Source: Alphaproteobacteria bacterium (GTDB lineage: Bacteria; Myxococcota_A; UBA796; UBA2385). Taken from it: DNA of 64,000 nt. Position 1 is the stretch's first letter. Each line of letters opens with the position of its first letter. The stretch is from contig JACKEY010000015.1 in the NCBI GenBank assembly GCA_020632755.1, positions 62,001 to 126,000 on the forward strand, read 5' to 3'. Of this stretch, positions 27,002-35,900 are shown piece by piece. A program made the position numbers and the translations under genes. The notes under the pieces were generated by a model. That model saw only the letters and a program-made list of their open reading frames with translations, was not told the origin of the DNA and ran no database searches.

Positions 27002-28036
27002 CTACCCTCCCACCCCGAGCCCTTCGTCCTCCTCCTCCTCGCGCTGACTCCGGTCCACCGCCCGGCGCCGCAGCCCTTCCTCGACCCCGAGACACCGCGG
27101 CAGGGGCTCCGCCCGCTGGTCGCGGCTGCCCCCTCGGCCTGGTCGGACTGCGCCGACTGCCACGAGGCCGTCGCCTCCGCCTTCGCCGGGTCGCGCCACG
27201 CGCACGCGGCCACGAACCCCGCCTTCGCGGTGTCGTGGGCGCAGCACCCCGACGGCTGGTGCCTGCAGTGCCACGCGCCGACGGTGGCCGCCCAGGAAGC
27301 GCTGCTGGGCTTCACCGCGATCCCCGGCGTCCGCTACGAGGACCGCGACACCACCGCCACCGCGGGCGTGACCTGTGCGGTCTGTCACCTCCGCGAGGGT
27401 CCCTCCGTGGCATCCACCACATCGGGCTCCGCTGCTGCAGCAGCCGCCCACCCGGTCACGCCCGAGCCGGGCCTCGGCAGCGCTGTCTGCGGCGACTGCC
27501 ACGCCTTCCAGTTTCAGCAGCACACCCCGCGCACGCCCCTGGCCCTCGGCGACGCGCCGGCACAGGACACGCTCGCGGAGTGGCGGGCCAGCGGCAGCGT
27601 CCAGGACTGCGCGGACTGCCACCTGGACGGACACCGCTTCCCGGGCCGAGAGCTGCTGGACGTGGACGTTGCCTTCGTCCTGGCGCCCGGCCGCGTCGAC
27701 GCGACCCTGTCGCACAGCGCCGGCCACGCGGTGCCGACCGGCGACCCCTTCCGCGCGCTGGAGCTGTCGCTCTGCGCGGACCTGGCCTGCACCCAGGTGG
27801 TGGGGGCCGAGATCCTGGGCCTGCAGGTCGGACGGACGGACACTTCCTTCGAGATCCTGGCCGACACCCGCCTGCCGCCGGACGGCCGGGCCACCTGTAC
27901 GATCGCCGTTGCCGCTCCACCGGTGGCGTGGCAGCTGCACTACCGTCTCGTCGACCCCGCCCACGTCGACCTCCTCCCCGCCGCCGACGCGCGCCTGCTC
28001 GTGGCGTCGGGCCTCATCCCCTCGGAGACCCCGTGA
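27002..28036 (+). CDS. Multiheme c-type cytochrome (five CxxCH), start codon unresolved
   Basis: The frame carries five heme-binding motifs: CADCH (27149-27163), CLQCH, CAVCH, CGDCH and CADCH. The rest reads like an exported cytochrome, with a signal-like run FVLLLLALTP near 27023-27052. The first canonical in-frame start is GTG 27230, which would remove the signal and the first heme motif, so it cannot be the true start. No ATG, GTG or TTG exists upstream in this frame back into the repeat array; CTG 27044 or a rare codon may be used, or there is a sequence error. Likely role: periplasmic electron transfer. The stop overlaps the next start. Confidence 0.75.
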   Translation, partial: LPSHPEPFVLLLLALTPVHRPAPQPFLDPETPRQGLRPLVAAAPSAWSDCADCHEAVASAFAGSRHAHAATNPAFAVSWAQHPDGWCLQCHAPTVAAQEALLGFTAIPGVRYEDRDTTATAGVTCAVCHLREGPSVASTTSGSAAAAAAHPVTPEPGLGSAVCGDCHAFQFQQHTPRTPLALGDAPAQDTLAEWRASGSVQDCADCHLDGHRFPGRELLDVDVAFVLAPGRVDATLSHSAGHAVPTGDPFRALELSLCADLACTQVVGAEILGLQVGRTDTSFEILADTRLPPDGRATCTIAVAAPPVAWQLHYRLVDPAHVDLLPAADARLLVASGLIPSETP

Positions 28037-28740
28037 TCCCCTCCCTGCTCCTGCTCTGCCTGCCCGCCCTCGCCGGCCCTTCCTTGGACATCGATCTGGA
28101 CGGGGACGGCACGAAGGACGCGATCGTGATCGGGGACCGCGAGACGACGGTCGGCAAGGCCCAGGTGGACTGCAGCCTGTCCGAGGCCTGCCGCGCCGAG
28201 CTGGTCGACGTGAGCAACGCCGACCGGTTCCGCGAGGTGGTGCTCTGCACCGAGGGACCGCGTGCCGAGAGCTACTGCCGGCTGTACCGCTACGACAAGG
28301 GCACGCTGACGGAGCTGGTGTTCACGCGCACGCTGCCCGACGACAAGAAGCCGGGGCGCACGCAGACGGTGGACTGGGCGCCGTCGAGCATCCTGACCAA
28401 GGGCAACGGCATCGTGTTGGGGGACTTCGCGAGCCGCTGGTACACGCGGCGGGAGAAGTGGACGGCCGAGGGCACGACGCTGAAGCACCACCCGCAGCCG
28501 GCCTACTGGGCGGAGATGATGGTGCCGGTGGACCGGAGCTTCCCGATCACGACCGAGCCGGGCGGCGGCGAGGTGGTGGCGAACGTCGCGCCGGGCACGA
28601 CGATCACGGCGCTGCTGGAGTCGGGCACGCACCCCGACTGGTTCCTGGTGCGGATCAGCTCGGGGCTGCTGGGATGGTGCAGCTTGGACCAGCTGATCCA
28701 GGCCAGCGACCAGATGATGATGACGGCGGGCGCTGGATGA
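28033..28740 (+). CDS. Exported protein with C-terminal SH3-like domain, function unknown
   Basis: A 235-residue protein. GTG 28033 overlaps the stop of the cytochrome gene (GTGA), so the two are co-translated. It begins with a signal peptide (IPSLLLLCLPALAGP), followed by a short Asp-rich DIDLDGDGTKD loop that could bind calcium, and two cysteine-containing strands. From about residue 170 there is a bacterial SH3-like domain (VANVAPGTTITALL ... WFLVRISSGLLGWCSL). SH3-like domains in secreted proteins often bind peptidoglycan. The role with the cytochrome is unknown. Confidence 0.75.
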   Translation: MIPSLLLLCLPALAGPSLDIDLDGDGTKDAIVIGDRETTVGKAQVDCSLSEACRAELVDVSNADRFREVVLCTEGPRAESYCRLYRYDKGTLTELVFTRTLPDDKKPGRTQTVDWAPSSILTKGNGIVLGDFASRWYTRREKWTAEGTTLKHHPQPAYWAEMMVPVDRSFPITTEPGGGEVVANVAPGTTITALLESGTHPDWFLVRISSGLLGWCSLDQLIQASDQMMMTAGAG

Positions 28741-28819
28741 TCGCCGCACACCCCCGCCCACCGGCCGGTGTCTCGGGCCCCCCGCGCTACACTCCACGGG
28801 TCGCCGCCGAGAGGTCCCC

Positions 28820-29851
28820 GTGCCCGACTTTCGCCGCAACCGGCCCACCCGCAACGCCCCCTTGCAGTCGCCTCGTCCGCGGGAGCGCCCCGCTGGCCTG
28901 GGCCGCGGCAACGGCGCCGCACAGGACCGCATGGGCCAGCAGACCGGGCAGCAGCAGGGCGGCGCCGTCCTGACCTCGCCGCTGCCCCGGCGCGACCCGC
29001 GCACGGACGAGACCGGCCGCAAGGACCACATCGACGAAGCGATGCTCGAAGCCGCCGTCACCGCTGCGGTGGCGACGGTGCCGCAGACCCTGCGGGCCGG
29101 GGCCGAGACCCACATCCCCGTGTTGCTGCGCGAGTGCGCCGACTCGCGGGTCTACAACGCCAACCAGGTCGCCTACATCCTGGCGACGGCCGAGCACGAG
29201 TCGCGGTTCGGCGTGGGCCAGTTCACCTGGTCCGAGCCCCTGGTCGAAGACCACAACCAGTACAGCCAGCGCAGCAACGGCACGTGGCGCAGCCGCGACC
29301 ACGTGAAGAACCGGCGGGTGACCGGCGACACCGAAGCCGAGCTGGACGAGGCCTACTGGGACTCGGCCTACGGCGGCAACCTGGGCAACCAGCGCGGCAC
29401 CGACGACGCTTCCAACTACCGGGGCCGCGGCTACGTGCAGCTGACCGGGCGGGTGAACTACGAGCGCATGAGCCAGGAGCTCAACGACGAGGGCTTCCAG
29501 TACACCCTCGACGGCGTGACCTGGGGCACCGAAGAGCACCCGATCGACCTGCTGGCGAACCCGACCCACGTCAACCGCTGCCACGAGCTGGCCGCCCGCA
29601 TCACGGTCGACGGCATGATGGACGGCGACTTCACCGGCGCGGCGCTGCCCGACTACGTCAACGACGACCAGGCCAGCTACCGAAGCGCCCGGTCGGTGGT
29701 CAACGGCGACGGCGCCGAGGTCGGAGAGGACATCGCGTCCTACGCGCGGCGCTACAGCGGGGCGATCACCAGCGTCTGGTCCCAGGTCTTCGTGATGAAC
29801 GAGATCCAGGACCCGCGGACCCCGTCGCCGCACCCCGACGATCGGGGCTGA
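28820..29851 (+). CDS. GH19 chitinase/endolysin-like hydrolase
   Basis: A 343-residue protein. The first 80 residues are Arg/Gln-rich and look disordered. The domain from about residue 95 has the family 19 pattern: ILATAEHESRFG with the catalytic Glu, then NYRGRGYVQLTGRVNY, the substrate-binding motif shared by plant class I chitinases and phage endolysins. The target is probably chitin or peptidoglycan. I saw no signal peptide, so export by lysis or a special secretion system would be needed. TACACT (28788-28793) is a likely -10 box and GAGAGG precedes the GTG start. Confidence 0.85.
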   Translation: MPDFRRNRPTRNAPLQSPRPRERPAGLGRGNGAAQDRMGQQTGQQQGGAVLTSPLPRRDPRTDETGRKDHIDEAMLEAAVTAAVATVPQTLRAGAETHIPVLLRECADSRVYNANQVAYILATAEHESRFGVGQFTWSEPLVEDHNQYSQRSNGTWRSRDHVKNRRVTGDTEAELDEAYWDSAYGGNLGNQRGTDDASNYRGRGYVQLTGRVNYERMSQELNDEGFQYTLDGVTWGTEEHPIDLLANPTHVNRCHELAARITVDGMMDGDFTGAALPDYVNDDQASYRSARSVVNGDGAEVGEDIASYARRYSGAITSVWSQVFVMNEIQDPRTPSPHPDDRG

Positions 29852-29993
29852 AGCGGCGCCCGGGGCGGAAGCCGCGACCGGGGCGGAAGACGACAACGCA
29901 GGGCGGCCCGGCGTCGTCCCGCGTCGCGTGGATCCCCCCATGGCCGCCCGCGCGGACACGCCATAGGCGATCGCTCCTCCCTGGAGCGCACCC

Positions 29994-31025
29994 ATGCCCA
30001 ACGCCTACATCTCCGGCACCGGCGGCTACGTCCCCGAGCGCGTGGTCACGAACGACGATCTGGTCGAGCAGTACGGCATCGACACGACCCACGAGTGGAT
30101 CCACCGCCGCACCGGCATCGAAGCCCGACGCTTCGCGGAAGCCGGTGTAGGCAGCGCAGACCTGGGCGAGAAGGCCGCCCGCCGCGCCCTCGAGGCCGCT
30201 GGCCTGCAGCCCCATGACCTGGACATGATCCTGTTCGCGACGCTGTCGCCCGAGTACTGCTTCCCGGGCAGCGGCGTGTTCCTGCAGGAGAAGCTCGGGC
30301 TGTGCGAGGGCGTGAACGCGAAGTTCGTGCCGGCCCTGGACATCCGCAACCAGTGCAGCGGCTTCCTGTACGGCCTGGGCACGGCGACCGCCATGGTGCA
30401 GAGCGGCGCCTGCAAGCACGTGCTGCTGGTCGGCGGCGAGACCCACTCGGCCGCGCTCGACCTGTCCACCCGCGGGCGCACGGTGTCCAGCCTGTTCGGC
30501 GATGGTGCGGGGGCCGTGGTCGTCAGCGCCACCGACGAAGACCGCGGCGTGCGCGGCTGGTGGCTGGGCGCCGACGGCCGCTACGCCGACGTGCTGTGCC
30601 AGCGGGTGTGGGACATCCGCAACCGGCCGTTCATCCCCCAGGACGAGCACGGCGTCGGCCAGGTCCAGCCCGAGATCATGTGGGCCCACATGGAAGGCAA
30701 GAAGGTGTTCCGCGCGGCCGTCGAGCGCATGTGCGAGGCGGTGATCACCGCATGCACCAGCCAGGGCATCACGGGCGAGGACATCGACCTGTGGTGCTTC
30801 CACCAGGCCAACATGCGCATCAACCAGTACGTGGCCAACACCCTCGGCATCCCCGAGGAGAAGCTGATCCACAACATCCACAAGTACGGCAACACCACCG
30901 CCGCGACCATCCCCCTGCTGATGGACGAGGCGGTGCGCGAAGGCCGCCTGACGCCCGGCATGAAGGTCGCCGCCGTCGGCTTCGGCTCGGGCTTCACCTG
31001 GGGCTCCGCCATCATCGACTGGTAG
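29994..31025 (+). CDS. 3-oxoacyl-ACP synthase III family enzyme (KAS III-like)
   Basis: A 343-residue FabH-type enzyme with the full catalytic triad: Cys121 in RNQCSGFLYG, His270 in FHQANMRI and Asn300 in KYGNTTAATIP. The GFGSGFTWGS motif near the end is also typical. FabH joins acetyl-CoA (or another primer) to malonyl-ACP. No acpP, fabD or fabG lies nearby, so it could serve a special lipid or a secondary metabolite rather than housekeeping fatty acid synthesis. TAGGCG upstream with CTGGAG before ATG 29994 forms its start region. An aminotransferase follows 46 bp downstream and may be co-transcribed. Confidence 0.9.
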   Translation: MPNAYISGTGGYVPERVVTNDDLVEQYGIDTTHEWIHRRTGIEARRFAEAGVGSADLGEKAARRALEAAGLQPHDLDMILFATLSPEYCFPGSGVFLQEKLGLCEGVNAKFVPALDIRNQCSGFLYGLGTATAMVQSGACKHVLLVGGETHSAALDLSTRGRTVSSLFGDGAGAVVVSATDEDRGVRGWWLGADGRYADVLCQRVWDIRNRPFIPQDEHGVGQVQPEIMWAHMEGKKVFRAAVERMCEAVITACTSQGITGEDIDLWCFHQANMRINQYVANTLGIPEEKLIHNIHKYGNTTAATIPLLMDEAVREGRLTPGMKVAAVGFGSGFTWGSAIIDW

Positions 31026-31071
31026 GGCTCCTCCCGCCGCTCCCTCGCTCCCTGTTCACGCTGGAGAACCA

Positions 31072-32370
31072 GTGTCCATCGACATCTCTGCCTACCTCCC
31101 GTCGGACGGTCAGGCGGCCATGCGCCGCGCCGTCACCCCCATCATGGCGACCATGCAGGGCAGCAAGATCCTGGCCATCGCGGCCCAGGTCAAGACGCTC
31201 CAGGCCCAGGGTCGCGAGATCTGCAACCTGACGGTCGGCGACTTCTCGCCCGACCAGTTCCGGGTGCCCGACGCGCTGACGGAGAAGATCCAGCAGTACG
31301 TGGCCGAGGGGCAGACGAACTACCCCCCCGCCGACGGTGTCCCCGAGCTGAAGTCGGCGATCTCCGACCTGTACCGCGACAAGCTCGGCCTGGACTACGG
31401 CCCGGAAGGCGTCTGTGTCGGCAGCGGCGCCCGCCCGCCGATCTACGCGGCCTGGCGTCTGTTCACGAAGCCCGGCGACCGCACGGTCAGCTTCCTGCCC
31501 ATGTGGAACGTCGGCTACTACGCGCACTTCTGCGAGACCGAGCACCACTTCGTCCCGACGTCGGCCGAGAACAACTTCTTCCCGACGGTGGAACAGGTCG
31601 AGGCCCAGCTGCACGGCACCCGCCTGCTGTGCACGAACTCGCCGCTGAACCCGACGGGCACGGTCATCGATCGCGACGTGCTGGTCGGCATCGCCAACGC
31701 CGTCGTGGCCGAGAACCGGAAGCGCGAGGCCAAGGGCCAGCCGCCGGTGATGTGGATCTACGATCAGGTCTACTGGCTGCTGACCAGCCAGGGCTCGACC
31801 CACTACAACCCGGTCACGCTGGTGCCGGACTGTGCACCGTACGTGATCCACGTCGACGCCATCAGCAAGTGGATGGCCGGCACCGGCCTGCGCGTGGGCT
31901 GGGGCGTGCTGCCGCCCTACCTGCAGGCCAAGATGAAGGGCTTCATCGGTCACGTGGGCGCCTGGGCGCCGCGGCCCGAACAGATGGCGACGGCCTGGCT
32001 GCTGCGCGAGCCCGGCGCGCTGGACGAGTACCTGGACGGTCTGCGCACCCAGATCAACGCCCGGCTGGAGAAGATCTACGCTGCGGTGCTGGAGATGAAG
32101 GCCAAGGGCCTGCCGGTCGACGCCATCGCGCCCCAGGGCGCCATCTACCTGAGCCTGAAGGTGGATCTGTTCGACCACGGCTTCTCGACCAACGAGGAGA
32201 TCCGCGCCTGGATGCTCGAGGAAGCCGGCGTCGCGGTCGTGCCCTTCCAGGCCTTCGACCTGCCGGCCGACAGCGGCTGGTTCCGGATGAGCGTCGGCGC
32301 GGTCGGCCTGGACGAGCTGGACGGCGCTCTGGACCGCCTGGACGCCGCCCTGCGCCGCCGCCTGGGCTGA
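31072..32370 (+). CDS. Class I/II PLP-dependent aminotransferase
   Basis: A 432-residue fold-type I aminotransferase. The PLP lysine (Lys266) lies in AISKWMAGTGLRVGWG; the Asn-Pro motif NSPLNPTGTV and the Tyr of WIYDQVYWLL are also present. The start GTG 31072 follows GGAGAACCA. The substrate cannot be read from sequence; the closest general type is aspartate/aromatic aminotransferase. Located directly after the KAS III-like gene, so both might act in one pathway, but this is speculation. Confidence 0.9.
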   Translation: MSIDISAYLPSDGQAAMRRAVTPIMATMQGSKILAIAAQVKTLQAQGREICNLTVGDFSPDQFRVPDALTEKIQQYVAEGQTNYPPADGVPELKSAISDLYRDKLGLDYGPEGVCVGSGARPPIYAAWRLFTKPGDRTVSFLPMWNVGYYAHFCETEHHFVPTSAENNFFPTVEQVEAQLHGTRLLCTNSPLNPTGTVIDRDVLVGIANAVVAENRKREAKGQPPVMWIYDQVYWLLTSQGSTHYNPVTLVPDCAPYVIHVDAISKWMAGTGLRVGWGVLPPYLQAKMKGFIGHVGAWAPRPEQMATAWLLREPGALDEYLDGLRTQINARLEKIYAAVLEMKAKGLPVDAIAPQGAIYLSLKVDLFDHGFSTNEEIRAWMLEEAGVAVVPFQAFDLPADSGWFRMSVGAVGLDELDGALDRLDAALRRRLG

Positions 32371-32452
32371 GTTCCGCCCCGCCGGCTGGCCCTGCCCCCT
32401 TGGCTGCTGCAGTTGATGGGGCTAGCCGGTGGCACGCACCGAGGAGCCCCCG

Positions 32453-32803
32453 ATGGCCGACCTGTACAACTCCGAAGAAGACTTCGACAGCGACGGCGAG
32501 TTCCGCATGGCCGTCAGCGACCTGCTCGACGAGCTGCTCGACCAGCTCGACGAGATCGAGGCCGACATCGACCCGATGCTGACGCCGGGCACGCTCAACG
32601 TGCGGTTCCCGGACGGCAACGTCTACATCCTCTCCCAGCAGACCCCGACCCACGAGCTGTGGCTGTCGGCCGAGATGACCGCCTGGCACTTCCTGCGGCG
32701 CGGCGGCACCTGGGTCGAGCGGGACTCCGGCGAGCCGATGCTCCCGCTGCTCAACCGGCTGATGAGCGACCGGCTGGGCATGACGGTCGCGCTGACCGCC
32801 TGA
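32453..32803 (+). CDS. cyaY: Frataxin-like protein CyaY
   Basis: A 116-residue frataxin homologue. The acidic first helix (DLYNSEEDFDSDGEF and DELLDQLDEIEADID) carries the iron-binding Glu/Asp ridge, and the beta sheet reads VRFPDGNVYILSQQTP, then ELWLSAEMTAWHF, then the buried Trp in GGTWVERDSG, followed by the C-terminal helix. Frataxin modulates IscS and iron delivery to IscU; the isc operon lies about 24 kb upstream in this window. ATG 32453 was chosen because GAGGAG precedes it at ideal spacing; an in-frame GTG at 32429 lies before that site. Confidence 0.88.
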   Translation: MADLYNSEEDFDSDGEFRMAVSDLLDELLDQLDEIEADIDPMLTPGTLNVRFPDGNVYILSQQTPTHELWLSAEMTAWHFLRRGGTWVERDSGEPMLPLLNRLMSDRLGMTVALTA

Positions 32804-32921
32804 TCGCTCTTCTTTCGAGGCAGCGCGGCCCGGCCCGCACGGAGGCCCGGTGTACGCGCCGCGCCCGCGCGCGTACCGTCGGTGGATACGCTCCGCTCGG
32901 GACCGGCGGAGGTGCAGCGGG

Positions 32922-32933
32922 TAGGCTGTCGCG
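32922..32933 (+). promoter_or_regulatory. Putative leaderless promoter -10 box
   Basis: TAGGCT (32922-32927) ends 6 nt before GTG 32934. No ribosome binding site is seen. It is one of several identical arrangements in the window. Confidence 0.45.
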
Positions 32934-35900
32934 GTGAAGACCCTCGCGCCCCTCCCCGAGCTCCCGGAGCGCTACCGCCCCCTGGCCCTGCTGGGCGAGG
33001 GCGCGACCGGCTCGGTCTACCGGGCCGACGATCGGGTGCTGGGCGTCGATGTGGCGCTCAAGGTGGTGCGGCCCAACCTGGCCATGCACGCGCGCTTCCG
33101 CGCCCGCTTCGCCCGCGAGGTGGCCCTGTCCGCCCAGGTCGTGCACCCCCGGCTGGTGCCGGTGCACGACACCGGCCGGCTGCCGGACGGGCGGCCCTTC
33201 GTCGCGCTGGCCTACGCCGACGCGGGCAGCCTGGGGTCGATGATGGCGGCCGATCCCAGCCTGGGCGACGCCCTGCGACTGGTCGACCAGGTGCTCGACG
33301 CCCTGGCCGCCCTGCACGCCCGGGGCGTGCTGCACCAGGACCTGAAGCCCGCCAACGTGCTGCTGCACCGGTCCGGTGGGGTCATCGACGCCTGGGTCGC
33401 CGACCTGGGCGTGGCCGCGGCCCTGTCCGAGCTGGCCATGAACAAGCGGTCGATCTCGGGCACGCCGACCTGGATGGCGCCCGAGCAGCTGACCGCCGCG
33501 CACCACGAGCTGGGGCCCTGGACCGATCTGTACGCGGTGGGGCTCATCCTGCACGCGCTGGTCGCGGGACCGCCCCCGGCCGATGTGCGCGCCCGCAAGT
33601 CGCAGCTGGACCAGCGGCTCGAGGCCGTGCCCGAGCTGCCCGACGGCGTGCCGGCCCCCCTGGCGCTGGTCATCCGCAACCTGCTCGAGCCCGATCCGCG
33701 CCAGCGCTACGACCGTGCCGCCGACGTGCGGCGGGCGCTGCGCGACGCGACCGCCGACCTGGACCTCGCGGCCGACGCCAACCCCGACCTGGAGATGCTG
33801 GGCGACCACTCCGACTCGGTCGGCCCCGGCGAGACCAGCTTCTCGGCCAGCATCCTGCCCGAGGCCCAGCAGGCCATCGTCGTGCCCCACCGCGGCGTGC
33901 GCTCGGCGGTGGCCCACGCCCCCCGCTGGAACCGCGTGTCGCCCGACCGCATGCCCCTGCGGCCGCCGTCGCCCCGGACCCTGGGCAGCGGCCGCACCAG
34001 CCTGGGCCTGTTCGCCCTGCGCGACCCGCCGGTCATCGCCCGCGAGCCCATCCGCCGGCTGCTGTGGCAGAAGGCCCGCGAGACCATCGCCAGCAGCCGG
34101 CCCCAGGTCGTGCTGGTCGTCGGCGATGCCGGCAGCGGCAAGAGCCGCGTGGTCGAGAGCGTGCAGCGTGCGCTCGAAGAAGGCGGCTTCATGGAAGCCG
34201 TGGTGCTGCGCTACCACGACCCGCCCGGCGTCGACGACGGCTACCGCGGCGGCGTGCGCGAGATCCTGGCGCCGTGGAACGACACGCGCGAGCGTCTGCA
34301 CGCCCGGCTGACCCGCTGGCTGGCCCGCGATCAGCAGGTCGCCCCCCAGGCCGTCGCGGGCGAAGCCGAGGTGCTGGCCCGGTGGTGCGGCTACCGCACC
34401 GAGAACGAACAGCCGGTCAACGCCGCCGTGGGCCTGGCCTTCCTGTACCGGCACCTCGACGCGCGCGCCTGGCGCGGAGGCGCCTGCCTGGTGCTCGAAG
34501 ACGCCCACCTGGCCCGCGCCGAAGGCGACGGCCTGGGCATCTGCGACGCGGTGCTGAGCGAGGCCGTCGGCCGCCGGCCGCTGGTCGTGATGGCCAGCAT
34601 CGCGGCCAAGGCCCTCGAAGAAGACGAGGCGCTGGCCGCCCGCGTGAAGTCGCTGGTCGCGCGGGGCGCCCTGCAGGTGTCCTGCAACCGGATGCGCGAC
34701 GCCGAGATGGAACAGCTGCTCGTCATGAGCCTGAACCTGTCGCCCGAGCTGGCCGCCGCGGTGGCCCCGCGCTGCGAGGGCAGCCCCGGCTTCGCGACCC
34801 TGATGCTGCGCGACTGGGCCGCCCGCGGGCTGCTGGTCCGCGACAGCGAGATGCACTTCTCGCTGCGCGAGGACCTGCAGGTCCAGTACGTGCTGGCCCC
34901 CGACCTGGACAGTCTCTGCGAGCGCCGGCTGGCCGGCGCCCTGGCCACCTGCGAAGACCCCGACGCCGCCAGCATGGCCCTGGCTGGTGTGGCCCTGGCC
35001 GGCCAGGTGCCGCCGGTCAGCGTGGTCCAGGCCGTGCACCCCGAGGGCCTCGACGCCCTGCTGGCCACCGGGCTGGTCCGCCAGCAGGGCTGGCGCATCG
35101 TCTTCGAGCACCCCAAGCTGCGCGAGCTCGCCCTGTCGATGGCCGAGCAGCGGTCGGATCTGCAGTCCCTGCACCGCCGGCTGGCCGATGCCTGGGAGGC
35201 GCTGGGCAAGCGCACCGGCGTCGAGGTGGCGCTGCCGCTCGGTCGCCACCGCCTGCGCAGCGGCGCGCCCAAGGCCGCCATGGGCCCGCTGGTCCAGGCG
35301 TCCCGCTCCGCCGTGGTCGAGGGCCGCTTCGCCCTGTCCCTCGAGGCCGCCCGGCTGGCCGAAGAAGCCGCCGAGATGGTCGGCGCCCTGCCGGGCCGCG
35401 TGATGGCCCGCCACCAGCAGGCCGAGGCGCTGCTCGAGCTCGACCGCAGCCACGCCGCGGCCGAGGTGCTCAGCGAGACCTTCCGGCTGGGCCACGTCGA
35501 CCGCAACACCACCGCCCACCTCCGGGTGCAGGAGGCGCGCGCCGCCATCGAAGCCGGCGCGATGGTGCACGCCCGCCGGCTGCTCGACAACGCCATGGCG
35601 ACCTTCGAGGCGACCCGCGACCGGGTCGGTCAGGTCGACGCCGCCCGCTGGTCCGCCGTGCTGGAGCGGCTGGAGGGGCGTCCGGACGAGGCGGCCGACC
35701 TCTACGCCCGCATGCTGCGCACCAACCGCGGGGATCTGCGGCGCGAGGCGATCGCCCTGTTCGGCCTGGTCGAAGCCAGCATCGCCGCCGGTCGCCTGCG
35801 CGGCGTGGATCGCACCGTCGAGCGCCTGCGCCAGGTCGCCCGCGAGAGCGGCGACACCCGCAACATCGCCCAGGCCACCTTCGCGGGCGGCCTGCTGCAC

